From CAYJQO01 sp964372445 (lineage in GTDB: Bacteria; Patescibacteriota; Minisyncoccia; UBA6257; GWB1-50-10): a stretch of DNA of 37,735 nucleotides. Location: contig CAYJQO010000004.1 of assembly GCA_964372445.1 (NCBI GenBank), forward strand, positions 1-37,735, given 5' to 3'. The notes below the pieces were generated by a model that ran no database searches, was not told where the DNA came from, and was given only the letters and a program-made list of their open reading frames with translations. Of this stretch, positions 31,420 to 37,735 are shown piece after piece (position 1 is the stretch's first letter; each line of letters begins with the position of its first letter). A program made the translations under genes and the position numbers.

Positions 31420-33597
31420 ATGGCTGAGCTTGCACAGCTCCTCCGCGACTACCTTGACTACCTAGAGGTGGAGCGGAACCGCTCGCCGAAGACGCGCGAG
31501 AACTACGAGCGGTACCTCCGCGCGTTCCTCAGGGAGACGGGCGTACGGACCCCGGGGCAGATCACCGCAGAGGTGGTGCGCCGCTTCCGTCTCTCGCTCT
31601 CCCGGCACGCGCTCAAGAAGGTGACCCAAACCTACTACGTCATCGCGCTCAGGAACTTCCTACGGTACCTGGTACGCCGCGGGGTGAGGTCGCTCGCCCC
31701 CGAAACCATTGAGCTGCCGCGGCTCGCGCGGCGTGACATCGATGTTCTAGACTACCGCGAGCTCGAGCGGCTCCTCGCTGCCCCCAAAGGCTTAGGGCTC
31801 CGCACCCTCAGGGATCGGGCGATCCTGGAGGTCTTCTTCTCGACCGGGTTGCGCCTCTCCGAGCTCTGTGCGCTCAATCGCTACCTCGACCTGGAACGGG
31901 GGGAGGTGTCGGTGCGTGGCAAGGGTGAGAAGCTACGGGTTGTGTTCCTCTCGGCAGGGGCGAAACAGGCGCTCGCCCGGTACCTCAAGGCGCGCGGTGA
32001 TGCGGAGGAGGCGCTCTTCGTGAGCCTTGGCCGCAGCGGGCAGGTGCTCGGGCGGATCACGCCGCGGGCCGTGCAGCGCCTCGTGGGCCGGTACGCGCGC
32101 GCCGCCGGCATACCGAAAAAGGTCCACCCGCACCAGCTCCGACATTGTTTCCATCCCGAAACATTGGTATTTCTTCCCCGTACAGTGATGGAAGCACAGA
32201 CCCTTTTTAAGGCGCGAAATAAAATTTCATCCTTCGATTTCAGGAAATTGAAGCAAACAAAGGGAACGATCACAGGGCGAGAAAAGCACTTAAGTGCGAA
32301 CCTTATAAAAATATTGGCTGACGGATATGAACTTACCTGTACGCCCGAGCACCGACTTTTCACCATCGGAGAGGATGGCATCGAAGAAGTCCACGCGGGA
32401 GATCTTAAAATCGGCAACTACATTGCTGGGATAAAACAGGTGAGAGTTGACGGGTCAAAAAAACGCCAGTATCCCTCCTTGAACGTTGCCATGTGGCGGT
32501 ACCTCGGGTACGTCATCGGTGACGGCGTGGTGAGCAAAGAGCGGCGAGGCGTTATCATAACCGATAAAAATCGTAAGAGGATAGACTTTTACCACAGCCT
32601 TCTTGTTTCGCAGGGGTATCATCCCACCATCACCCGCAAAAAAGGAAAGGCGAGTTTCAATCTTAATTGTTATTCAGTTACGCTCGTGAATTTTCTGAGA
32701 TCGAAGGGATTCACTACGCGTGGGAATGCCAAACGGGTTCCTCCACTGATTTTTACGGCGAGCAAGGAAGAAATTAGATCGTTCCTTGCGGGTTTTTATG
32801 ACGCTGAGGGTAATGAAGGAGGCGCTGGTATTAGGTTATTTTCTTCGAGCAAGCAATTGCTTCTTCAAGTCCAAATGCTGTTTCTTATGCTGGGGATTGA
32901 TATTCGCCTCTATGAGCGGGACAGAATAGTTCACCTTCCTACTAAGCGAACGATGCGGCAGACAATGTACAATCTTCAAATACTTCGGTTGCCAGACCAG
33001 ATGAATTTTATACGCCAAATTAGGACACTAAAAGACGTCTCCCCTTCCTTACGAAAAGGTGCCATTACTGACAAGTTGCCGGTGCAGGCTATGTTGAAAA
33101 GCATTTACTTCAGCCTCAAAGAAAGGCGGTGGACGGGATTTGGGAAATGGCTGAAGGTTGACGGCAGCGTGGATATTTACCGTTATGTGGGTGCCACTGC
33201 AACGATTATCCCGACGAGGGAAATGGTAGGGAAAATAGTTTGGCTCCTGAAAGAAATTAGATGCCGGGATCCAAGGGTACTTCTCCTCTCACGGTTGGTG
33301 GGCGACAAGCATCTTAAGTGGCTCCGCGTGAAAAAAATGACACGCAGCTTGTACCGAGGCAGTGTGTATGATTTTACGGTAGCGCCATTCCCAACACTTA
33401 TTACAAATGGGATAATTTCCCACAATTCCTTCGCCACCGACCTCCTCATTAATGGAGCCGATATCCGTGCGGTGCAGGAGCTCCTCGGCCACTCCTCGAT
33501 CTCCACTACGCAGATCTACACCCACCTCACGAACCGAGAGCTCCGAGATGTGCACCGGGCGTTCCACGCTCGCCGCCGCAGGAGCCCTGGCGGGTAA
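31420..33597 (+). CDS. Xer-type tyrosine recombinase with in-frame intein
   Basis: 725-residue precursor. The mature recombinase (298 residues after splicing) has an N-terminal SAM-like core-binding domain (LAQLLRDYLDYLEVERNRSPKTRENYERYL) and the catalytic domain with R145 (STGLRLSELC), K168 (RGKGEKLRVV), H238 and R241 (HPHQLRH), H264 (LGHSS) and the nucleophile Y273 (TQIYTHL). Length and motifs fit XerC/XerD, which resolve chromosome dimers; phage-type integrase is less likely but possible. The intein interrupts it between H242 and the following Ser, so activity needs splicing. ATG 31420 is chosen from the family start; the frame opening at 31168 runs over rpsO. No terminator is seen directly after it. 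Confidence 0.95.
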   Translation: MAELAQLLRDYLDYLEVERNRSPKTRENYERYLRAFLRETGVRTPGQITAEVVRRFRLSLSRHALKKVTQTYYVIALRNFLRYLVRRGVRSLAPETIELPRLARRDIDVLDYRELERLLAAPKGLGLRTLRDRAILEVFFSTGLRLSELCALNRYLDLERGEVSVRGKGEKLRVVFLSAGAKQALARYLKARGDAEEALFVSLGRSGQVLGRITPRAVQRLVGRYARAAGIPKKVHPHQLRHCFHPETLVFLPRTVMEAQTLFKARNKISSFDFRKLKQTKGTITGREKHLSANLIKILADGYELTCTPEHRLFTIGEDGIEEVHAGDLKIGNYIAGIKQVRVDGSKKRQYPSLNVAMWRYLGYVIGDGVVSKERRGVIITDKNRKRIDFYHSLLVSQGYHPTITRKKGKASFNLNCYSVTLVNFLRSKGFTTRGNAKRVPPLIFTASKEEIRSFLAGFYDAEGNEGGAGIRLFSSSKQLLLQVQMLFLMLGIDIRLYERDRIVHLPTKRTMRQTMYNLQILRLPDQMNFIRQIRTLKDVSPSLRKGAITDKLPVQAMLKSIYFSLKERRWTGFGKWLKVDGSVDIYRYVGATATIIPTREMVGKIVWLLKEIRCRDPRVLLLSRLVGDKHLKWLRVKKMTRSLYRGSVYDFTVAPFPTLITNGIISHNSFATDLLINGADIRAVQELLGHSSISTTQIYTHLTNRELRDVHRAFHARRRRSPGG
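32146..33426 (+). mobile_element. Intein with LAGLIDADG homing endonuclease
   Basis: 427 residues from Cys1 to Asn427, flanked by HQLRH and SFATDLL of the recombinase. Splicing block A is CFHPETLVFLP, block B has T66-x2-H69 (CTPEHRLFT), and the C-terminal blocks F/G are VYDFTVAPFPTLI and the terminal His-Asn followed by Ser as +1 nucleophile, so all splicing residues are present. The endonuclease has two LAGLIDADG motifs, LGYVIGDGV (120-128) and LAGFYDAEG (214-222), with acidic residues kept. The DNA is visibly richer in A/T than the flanking gene, suggesting recent arrival. Confidence 0.95.
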
Positions 33598-33699
33598 ACG
33601 CGGCGCCGTGGTCGCACCCGCATACGTTGACCGTGGCAGTGGCCTTAGCTAGACTGCAAGCAGTTCTTATTTACTCAACAAAATAGATTTGGAGGACGT

Positions 33700-34245
33700 A
33701 TGGTACGAGAGCGTGTGTGGCAAGATGCGTGGCTGCTCTTCACGAACATCGTTGAGGCGGCCGAACGGAAGCACGGACCTGGCCCCGCCCATGGGTGGAA
33801 TCTAACCATTGAAGCGGACGGAACAATCTATGTGTACCGGGAGATCGCCTTCGCTGCAGGATTACTTGAAACATTTGACGAAGCTTTTTTTGCCGAGCGT
33901 GGGCTTACCAGGTCACGCTGGACAGCGGTAATCCGTCCCCATCCTGGTTTCGATTGGGTACCGTTCGATGGAGAGAAACACCGAGAGGTGCGGTACGTGT
34001 CAGTAGGCTGGCGGTATGCGGAGCCAATCGTCGTTGGCGCGAGGTCGGTCGGCGTGCGCACGGCGAAGCCAATGGCACTCCAGAAGGTCCCGTCGGGCCT
34101 CCACGATCTACAGAAACTAGATGAACCTTCGTGGGACCGGAAGCCGGTCGAGACCCCGTTGAATCCATTCCGCAACGATGATGATGAGCCGCCGCCCAAG
34201 AGTAACGAGGAGCGGCCGGTCTTTCGACGGAAGATAATGGACTGA
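33700..34245 (+). CDS. Hypothetical soluble protein
   Basis: 181 residues, no signal or membrane segment, and no family recognised. The folded part (1-110) is mixed alpha/beta with many aromatics (VWQDAWLLFTNIVEA, DGTIYVYREIAFAAGLLETFDEAFF, HPGFDWVPFDGEKH). The tail is charged and proline-rich (NDDDEPPPKSNEERP). A strong ribosome site (GGAGG, 33691-33695) before ATG 33700 supports it, as does the terminator immediately after. The 100 nt between the xer stop and this start holds no other feature that I can support. Confidence 0.7.
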   Translation: MVRERVWQDAWLLFTNIVEAAERKHGPGPAHGWNLTIEADGTIYVYREIAFAAGLLETFDEAFFAERGLTRSRWTAVIRPHPGFDWVPFDGEKHREVRYVSVGWRYAEPIVVGARSVGVRTAKPMALQKVPSGLHDLQKLDEPSWDRKPVETPLNPFRNDDDEPPPKSNEERPVFRRKIMD

Positions 34246-34249
34246 TTTG

Positions 34250-34278
34250 AAAACCCGTCCCAACTTAGGACGGGTTTT
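34250..34278 (+). terminator. Terminator after the hypothetical gene
   Basis: Perfect 11-bp stem AAAACCCGTCC / GGACGGGTTTT with a 7-nt loop, ending in TTTT; beginning 5 nt after the stop codon. The A-run on the other arm would also let it work on the opposite strand. Confidence 0.85.
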
Positions 34279-34298
34279 GCGCTACCGTTCGAATCCCC

Positions 34299-34323
34299 TT
34301 CAATTTTCTTTCAGAAAATTGAA
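34299..34323. repeat. Perfect AT-rich hairpin
   Basis: TTCAATTTTCT / AGAAAATTGAA, 11 bp with a 3-nt loop and no mismatches, lying between two GC-rich hairpins. No T-run follows. Function unknown. Confidence 0.6.
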
Positions 34324-34324
34324 A

Positions 34325-34406
34325 ATCAAAACCCCGCGCTGGAGGATCCGAGCGAAGCGAGCTAAGGGACCCGACAGGTCTCTTAAGCGGGGGTCGGGGT
34401 TTTGAT
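34325..34406. terminator. Large bidirectional terminator-like hairpin
   Basis: A 12-bp perfect stem ATCAAAACCCCG (34325-34336) / CGGGGTTTTGAT (34395-34406) encloses about 58 nt that include the palindromic GAGCGAAGCGAG segment and an alternative pairing CCCCGC-GCT / AGC-GGGG. T-runs occur on both strands, so it would end the GIY-YIG transcript on the minus strand. Confidence 0.55.
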
Positions 34407-34421
34407 GTGGGCAGGGAGGGA
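34406..34421 (-). repeat. 16-bp copy of the tRNA-Leu 3' end
   Basis: TGTGGGCAGGGAGGGA is repeated in the same orientation at 34800-34815, where it covers the acceptor and T-stem of tRNA-Leu. This copy lies on the 3' side of the tRNA, across the GIY-YIG gene, as an attachment-site remnant would. Confidence 0.5.
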
Positions 34422-34433
34422 ATCTTATCACCT

Positions 34434-34688
34434 TTATCTCCACCCTCCCGTTATAAGCTTTTCCTTTTTAACTCTACTCCATCCCTTGATCTGGATCTCG
34501 CGCTTTCTTGCACCCTTGTTATTCGGAAACGAACCAGAAATATATACCAAAGAAAACGGTCCTTGTTGTTTTGCCATTCGAGCGCCCCTGCCCGTATTAT
34601 GCCTCACGATGCGTAAGTTGGGACTATTGGTGATGCCTGTATAGTACCTGCCCGTTCTCGCTTTCGCGATATAGACGTACCATAACAT
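34434..34688 (-). CDS. GIY-YIG nuclease-family protein
   Basis: 84 residues of the small single-domain GIY-YIG type (UPF0213-like). The motif appears as WYVYIAKARTGRYYTGITNSPNLRIVRHN: VYI and YTGIT for GIY-YIG, with Arg and the following His in place. KQQGPFSLVYIS and REIQIKGWSRVKKEKLI match the end of the family. Such proteins are common in CPR genomes and are presumed nucleases. The segment is more A/T-rich than its surroundings and lies between a tRNA and a copy of its 3' end, hinting at transfer. Confidence 0.88.
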   Translation of the reverse strand: MLWYVYIAKARTGRYYTGITNSPNLRIVRHNTGRGARMAKQQGPFSLVYISGSFPNNKGARKREIQIKGWSRVKKEKLITGGWR

Positions 34689-34700
34689 AGATCAACTACA

Positions 34701-34799
34701 GCCCTTCGATAAACTCAGGGCACTTCGCCTCGCTGATCCAGTACATTTACACTGAGCGAGCCTTCGACTTGGCTCAGTCCAAGGCGAAGCGAGTCGAAG
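34701..34799. repeat. Palindromic intergenic repeat cluster
   Basis: Two imperfect palindromes. GCCCT-N11-AGGGC (34701-34721) has a core CCTTCGATAAACTCAGG. The second (34751-34799) has CTTCGACT (34762-34769) pairing with AGTCGAAG (34792-34799), and inside it CTTGG-CTCAGT-CCAAG. These resemble the CTTCGAC/GCTCAG family of short repeats scattered in many environmental genomes. They fill the gap between the GIY-YIG gene and the tRNA. Confidence 0.6.
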
Positions 34800-34801
34800 T
34801 G

Positions 34802-34882
34802 TGGGCAGGGAGGGATTCGAACCCTCATGCCTTGCGGCGCCGGCTCCTAAAGCCGGTGCGTCTGCCGTTTCGCCACCTGCCC
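34802..34882 (-). tRNA. tRNA-Leu (anticodon UAG)
   Basis: 81 nt. The acceptor stem is GGGCAGG / CCTGCCC with discriminator A. The anticodon stem CCGGC/GCCGG carries the loop TTTAGGA, giving anticodon TAG. A long variable arm (GCC-GCAA-GGC) identifies class II, and the T arm is AGGG-TTCGAAT-CCCT. The 3' CCA is not encoded. Confidence 0.93.
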
Positions 34883-34914
34883 AACTCAAAGCCTAGCGCA
34901 GAGATTTAAAAATG

Positions 34915-34950
34915 AAAACCCCGCGTGGCTCTAAGCCCTGCGGGGTTTTT
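34915..34950 (-). terminator. Terminator (usable on both strands)
   Basis: AAAACCCCGC / GCGGGGTTTT stem with a partly paired centre, lying between the membrane-protein gene (stop at 34965) and tRNA-Leu. T-runs follow on either strand. Confidence 0.75.
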
Positions 34951-34964
34951 CTCTTCGGACCATT

Positions 34965-35903
34965 TTACTGCGTCCGCCAGAACTCTACAACCGTGCCGTC
35001 CTCTACCCCTCCCATCAGGATGTTCCCCGATAGGCCAGCGCCCTTCCAGCACTGGGGGATGTTCGCGGTCACCTCGTAGACCCGCTGTGGCCCCTCCTCG
35101 GTGAAGATCAGACATCGCTTGTTCGAGAGGATCTTGTAGTGCCAGCCTGGCTCGATCCAGACGGTCGATCGGCGCTCGCCGGCGCTGAGGAGAAACGTTT
35201 GGCGGTTACCCACCGAAACCCCTGTTACCGGTGTGGTGTGTGGTGCGGAGTCGTCTCTAAGGACTCGCGCTACCTCATCGTCCATTCCCACCCATGCCTG
35301 CTTGAGCTCCCGGAACGTGTTCGGGAAGAAGCACGAGAAGGTGAAGGTGATGAGGAAGCAGGTTGCCACGAAACCGATCCAGCGCTTCGTGAACCTCGTC
35401 TTCACGCCCATGGCGCCGAGCACCCCAAGGATGCTCGCGGCAACCACGGCGATTGGCAAGGCGGCGAGGTTGTTGCGGATTGGGACGATCGAGATGAAGA
35501 GCGTGAAGCCGAGCTCAATGAGGATTACCCCGAGCGTCGCCTGCACGTAGCGCGTCCCGCTCCCCGCCGGGCCCTCCAGGAGCGCCTCGATGAGGAGCCC
35601 CAGCGGTGCCGCGACGAAGAGGAGTGCGACGGTGGTAGCGGCCCAGGCCATGCCCGCGACGGCGACGAGCGTGCCGACGTTCCCGGCGATGCCCAGGGCA
35701 AGCAGGGCGAGGGGGAAGAGCACGACCGTGAGTGCGATGCGCCGCAAGCCGCGCAGGTAGAGCTGGATATCAGTTTCCCCGGTGCGCCCCTGCCGGATGA
35801 AGGCTACCTTACGGGTGATCTCGCTTGCCTCGAAGACGAGGTACCGGGCGCAGAGCGTGATGGTTCGCCAGATCTCATCCAAGAATGACGTTTGTGTTTG
35901 CAT
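34965..35903 (-). CDS. Polytopic membrane protein with C-terminal beta domain, unknown
   Basis: 312 residues. After a cytoplasmic N-terminus (1-50) there are about six hydrophobic segments up to about residue 205 (among them IALTVVLFPLALLALGI, TTVALLFVAAPLGLLIEALL, YVQATLGVILIELGFTLFI, IGFVATCFLITFTFSCFF). The last 95 residues are a soluble beta-rich domain (STVWIEPGWHYKILSNKRCLIFTEEGPQRVYEV) resembling the parts of SPFH-neighbour proteins only in general style. No family recognised. An AAAGGAT ribosome site precedes ATG 35903. It follows the 35920 gene by 16 nt, so they are likely cotranscribed. Confidence 0.7.
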   Translation of the reverse strand: MQTQTSFLDEIWRTITLCARYLVFEASEITRKVAFIRQGRTGETDIQLYLRGLRRIALTVVLFPLALLALGIAGNVGTLVAVAGMAWAATTVALLFVAAPLGLLIEALLEGPAGSGTRYVQATLGVILIELGFTLFISIVPIRNNLAALPIAVVAASILGVLGAMGVKTRFTKRWIGFVATCFLITFTFSCFFPNTFRELKQAWVGMDDEVARVLRDDSAPHTTPVTGVSVGNRQTFLLSAGERRSTVWIEPGWHYKILSNKRCLIFTEEGPQRVYEVTANIPQCWKGAGLSGNILMGGVEDGTVVEFWRTQ

Positions 35904-35919
35904 AGCTGTATCCTTTCGT

Positions 35920-36522
35920 TCAGTTGCATGTTTGTTGTCGTTGCTTACGTTTCAGAAATCGTTGCGTGCGCCGGTTGCCAAGCCGTTGCTCCATCCGATC
36001 GTTCTTTACCTTGAGAGCCTTCCCTATCTCGAGGAGCGCCTTCGCTGCCCACGTGGTGGCGGTGGTTCCCGCGGCATGTGCGCCACCCGTTGCTCGGGGT
36101 TCCTCGCCGAGCTGCTTGATGAGCTCGATCCGGAGGGTAAGCTCGTGCTGTAACTCCTCAAGCTCCTGTAGCGGTTCCTTTGAGGCACCCAGGCGAGCCT
36201 TGACCCCCTCTATGAATGAAGCCATCCATGGATCGATCGCGGTGCGGCGCTGCTCCGCGGTGGATGTGCCGAGCGCGCCGGAGAAGAAGTCGCCGAAGTC
36301 GGTTACCTTCTCTACGAGCGTGGCAATGGGTACCGACCAAGCATCCGCAGCGGCCTCAATGAAGCCCTTCACCACCCCCATGGCCAGTTCCGCGGTGCGT
36401 CCGCGAATGGGGCTCCCCTCTGGAACGGTAGCGGCGAGCTGTCGGGCCAGCTTGTTCAAGAGCGGATCGGCGAGCCCGGCAATGGAAGCCCAGAGCACCT
36501 TCGTTCGGTTCATACCTGACAT
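35920..36522 (-). CDS. Helical protein, unknown function
   Basis: 200 residues from ATG 36522, chosen because AGGAGGG stands 3 nt before it; the frame opens earlier at 36570. Largely helical, with a very basic C-terminus (RTQRFLKRKQRQQTCN) and one weakly hydrophobic stretch (AELAMGVVKGFIEAAADAW). There is no signal peptide. It shares a divergent promoter region with the SPFH gene, and may be controlled together with it. No family recognised. Confidence 0.65.
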   Translation of the reverse strand: MSGMNRTKVLWASIAGLADPLLNKLARQLAATVPEGSPIRGRTAELAMGVVKGFIEAAADAWSVPIATLVEKVTDFGDFFSGALGTSTAEQRRTAIDPWMASFIEGVKARLGASKEPLQELEELQHELTLRIELIKQLGEEPRATGGAHAAGTTATTWAAKALLEIGKALKVKNDRMEQRLGNRRTQRFLKRKQRQQTCN

Positions 36523-36568
36523 AGACCCTCCTATAATCCTTATTTGGTGAGGTAAATTACTACCTTTC

Positions 36569-36574
36569 ATTGTA
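36569..36574 (-). promoter_or_regulatory. Extended -10 promoter of the 36522 gene
   Basis: TGGTACAAT on the minus strand (hexamer 36574-36569), extended -10 type. No good -35 at 17 bp; a TTGTCA lies 22 bp upstream. RNA would start near 36562, a leader of about 40 nt with a strong ribosome site. Confidence 0.45.
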
Positions 36575-36589
36575 CCAGACCGCCATTTC

Positions 36590-36624
36590 TAGAATTTGAC
36601 AATTCTATTACAACATGCTACAAT
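36590..36624 (+). promoter_or_regulatory. SPFH gene promoter with palindromic operator candidate
   Basis: -35 TTGACA (36596-36601), 17-bp spacer, extended -10 TGCTACAAT (hexamer 36619-36624): near-perfect consensus. The -35 lies in an 18-bp palindrome TAGAATT-TGAC-AATTCTA (36590-36607), and a second small inverted repeat ACAT-N6-ATGT (36613-36626) covers the -10. Both suggest repressor binding. Confidence 0.7.
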
Positions 36625-36673
36625 GTACCTAGAAGATTAACTTCATTCATACACAGATACTTGGAGATAAATC

Positions 36674-37642
36674 ATGAAAACGATCCAATTCTTCAGGCGA
36701 TTGTTCGGGGCCCCAGCGGCGCCGCAGCCGCCTGGCGGTCCTCCACAGCAGCCGCAGCCGGACGGTTCAGATGCTGGACGTTTCGCGGCATCTGTCGCGG
36801 GAGCCCTTGCGGTCGCGTTCTGGGGTAGTTCACTGCTCGCTGCGAGCTATATTTCAGAGAACACGTACCTTAACCTTGCGGCGTGGGTGCTGCTCTTTGG
36901 GGTCACCTTCCGTTTCTTCCTGGTGGCGGTGCCTGAAGTAACCGGCTTGGCGGTTCTCAATTTTTTCACCGGTGAGCTGCGGGAGCTCCGTTCAGGGTTG
37001 CGGTTTAAGTTTCCGTGGGAGGTGGTGCGCCGCGAAAACTTCGTGAGCCTCGAGCTCGTCAAGCAGGAGCGTGAGGAAACGTACGCGTCGCAAGACGGGC
37101 CGATGCTGAAGGTCAAGTACTCCTACCAGTACCGGCCGGCGCTCGGCAGACTGGTCAAGTACATCCAGGTTGATGAAAGTGTCATCAATGCCGGTTTCAC
37201 CGATATCACCAGCAGCTTGCTCTCCGAGATTCTCGGTGGGAAGGTCGCGGTGTACGCTCGGGAGCACGTCAAGGAGGTCGAGGGCCAGGTTGTGGAACGG
37301 TTGAAGAACGACCGAGTCGACGTGGGGGGTGTCAAGCAGACATGGAAAGAGAAACTTGAGGAGCTCTATGGAATCAACTTCAAGCTTGTCGCCATGGCTG
37401 ACATCGACTACTCCGATGACTACCAGCAGGTGCGGTCAGGGAAGGCGCGGATGTCGGTGTTCGCCGAAACCGTGAAAGAGTTGCAGGCCCAGACAGGCCT
37501 CGTCAATCCCAAAGATGCCGTGAACACCGTGCTCGTGGAACAGGGGAAGGCCGAGAAGAAGATCTTTGAGATTGAGAACCTAGCGGAGGCGGCCGGGGCA
37601 CTTGCAGGTGGAATTGCTAAAGCGTTGAAGGGAGGTGCGTGA
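36674..37642 (+). CDS. SPFH (band 7/prohibitin-like) membrane protein
   Basis: 322 residues. A proline-rich N-terminus (APAAPQPPGGPPQQPQP) precedes two hydrophobic segments (FAASVAGALAVAFWGSSLLAASYI and YLNLAAWVLLFGVTFRFFLVAVP), then an SPFH-type domain (LRSGLRFKFPWEVVRRENFVSLELVKQEREE, and YSYQYRPALGRLVKYIQVDE) and a helical tail (EQGKAEKKIFEIENLAEAAGALAGG). SPFH proteins form large membrane rings that scaffold proteases or microdomains. GGAG precedes ATG 36674. The stop overlaps the next ATG by one base (TGATG). Confidence 0.85.
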   Translation: MKTIQFFRRLFGAPAAPQPPGGPPQQPQPDGSDAGRFAASVAGALAVAFWGSSLLAASYISENTYLNLAAWVLLFGVTFRFFLVAVPEVTGLAVLNFFTGELRELRSGLRFKFPWEVVRRENFVSLELVKQEREETYASQDGPMLKVKYSYQYRPALGRLVKYIQVDESVINAGFTDITSSLLSEILGGKVAVYAREHVKEVEGQVVERLKNDRVDVGGVKQTWKEKLEELYGINFKLVAMADIDYSDDYQQVRSGKARMSVFAETVKELQAQTGLVNPKDAVNTVLVEQGKAEKKIFEIENLAEAAGALAGGIAKALKGGA

Positions 37643-37735
37643 TGCCACACAGTATAGAACCGAAGGTGTCCGCTTCAGTAGATTTTCCGAAGCGCATCAT
37701 GAAATTCTCGCTCTGGATTGTTGCTGTGCTTTTGG
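37642..37735 (+). CDS. Start of a membrane protein gene (3' end outside window)
   Basis: Only 31 codons are visible: a polar stretch and then the start of a hydrophobic segment (FSLWIVAVLL). It has a strong ribosome site (GGGAGGTG) inside the end of the SPFH gene and overlaps its stop by one base, so it is cotranslated with it. No family can be assigned. Confidence 0.6.
   Translation, partial: MPHSIEPKVSASVDFPKRIMKFSLWIVAVLL

Noticed and set aside
34279..34296. GTTCGAATCC, like a tRNA T-loop.
   Set aside because: No pairing T stem and no acceptor or anticodon parts nearby.
1..37735. CRISPR array, rRNA operon, riboswitch of known class.
   Set aside because: No regularly spaced repeats, rRNA sequence or recognisable riboswitch core was seen on either strand.

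Overview
The window looks like a chromosomal piece from a Candidate Phyla Radiation (Patescibacteria) bacterium. This rests on gene content and order: a reduced dnaA/dnaN/rpmH/rnpA/yidC/khpB origin cluster, a stripped-down type IV secretion-like cluster (TrbL/VirB6, PrgI, a split VirB4, a VirB2-like pilin) without relaxase or coupling protein, short core proteins, and many membrane-anchored proteins I cannot name. TGA is used as a stop throughout (ruvC, rpmH), so this is not a lineage that recodes TGA. No 16S rRNA or other taxonomic anchor is present, so placement below this level is not supported.

Layout. 1-7.2 kb (+): 3' part of DNA polymerase I, a PAS-type sensor histidine kinase, a shortened YebC, RuvC, a small acidic protein gene with its own promoter and terminator, and a class A penicillin-binding protein. 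7.2-11.6 kb: the origin region, with dnaA-dnaN on the minus strand and rpmH-rnpA-yidC-khpB diverging on the plus strand. The dnaA-dnaN gap holds a DnaA-box-like site followed by a CTA-triplet run abutting the dnaN start. 11.6-24.2 kb (-): one long run of nearly touching genes from rsmA through secreted and anchored proteins, TrbL/VirB6, PrgI, a TraC-like VirB4 N-domain, the VirB4 ATPase and a VirB2-like pilin fused to an M15-like peptidase domain. 24.3-31.3 kb: a LysM/M23 peptidase (+), then on the minus strand a proline-rich membrane protein, a DksA/TraR zinc-finger protein and ComM, and the rpsO-NYN-pnp RNA group. 31.4-33.6 kb (+): a Xer tyrosine recombinase interrupted by a full-length homing-endonuclease intein. 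33.7-35 kb: a hypothetical gene, hairpins and palindromic repeats, a GIY-YIG gene and tRNA-Leu(UAG), with a 16-bp copy of the tRNA 3' end on the far side. 35-37.7 kb: two uncharacterised minus-strand genes divergent from an SPFH (band 7) protein.

The most unusual signal is a pair of 120-nt intergenic elements in the secretion operon, directly in front of prgI and of the VirB4 ATPase gene. Both have the same length, complementary ends (13 bp, with one mismatch in the second), the same position against the ATG, an AAAGGAGC motif just outside the 5' arm, and an internal hairpin with one compensatory base change. They look like a structured RNA that controls initiation, or a duplicated cassette. 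Other points of interest are the pilin-peptidase fusion, the intein inside the Xer active site, the origin architecture, and several genes whose promoters imply leaderless mRNAs.

Between genes there is no gap above 300 bases apart from the tRNA and repeat area, which is annotated in pieces.
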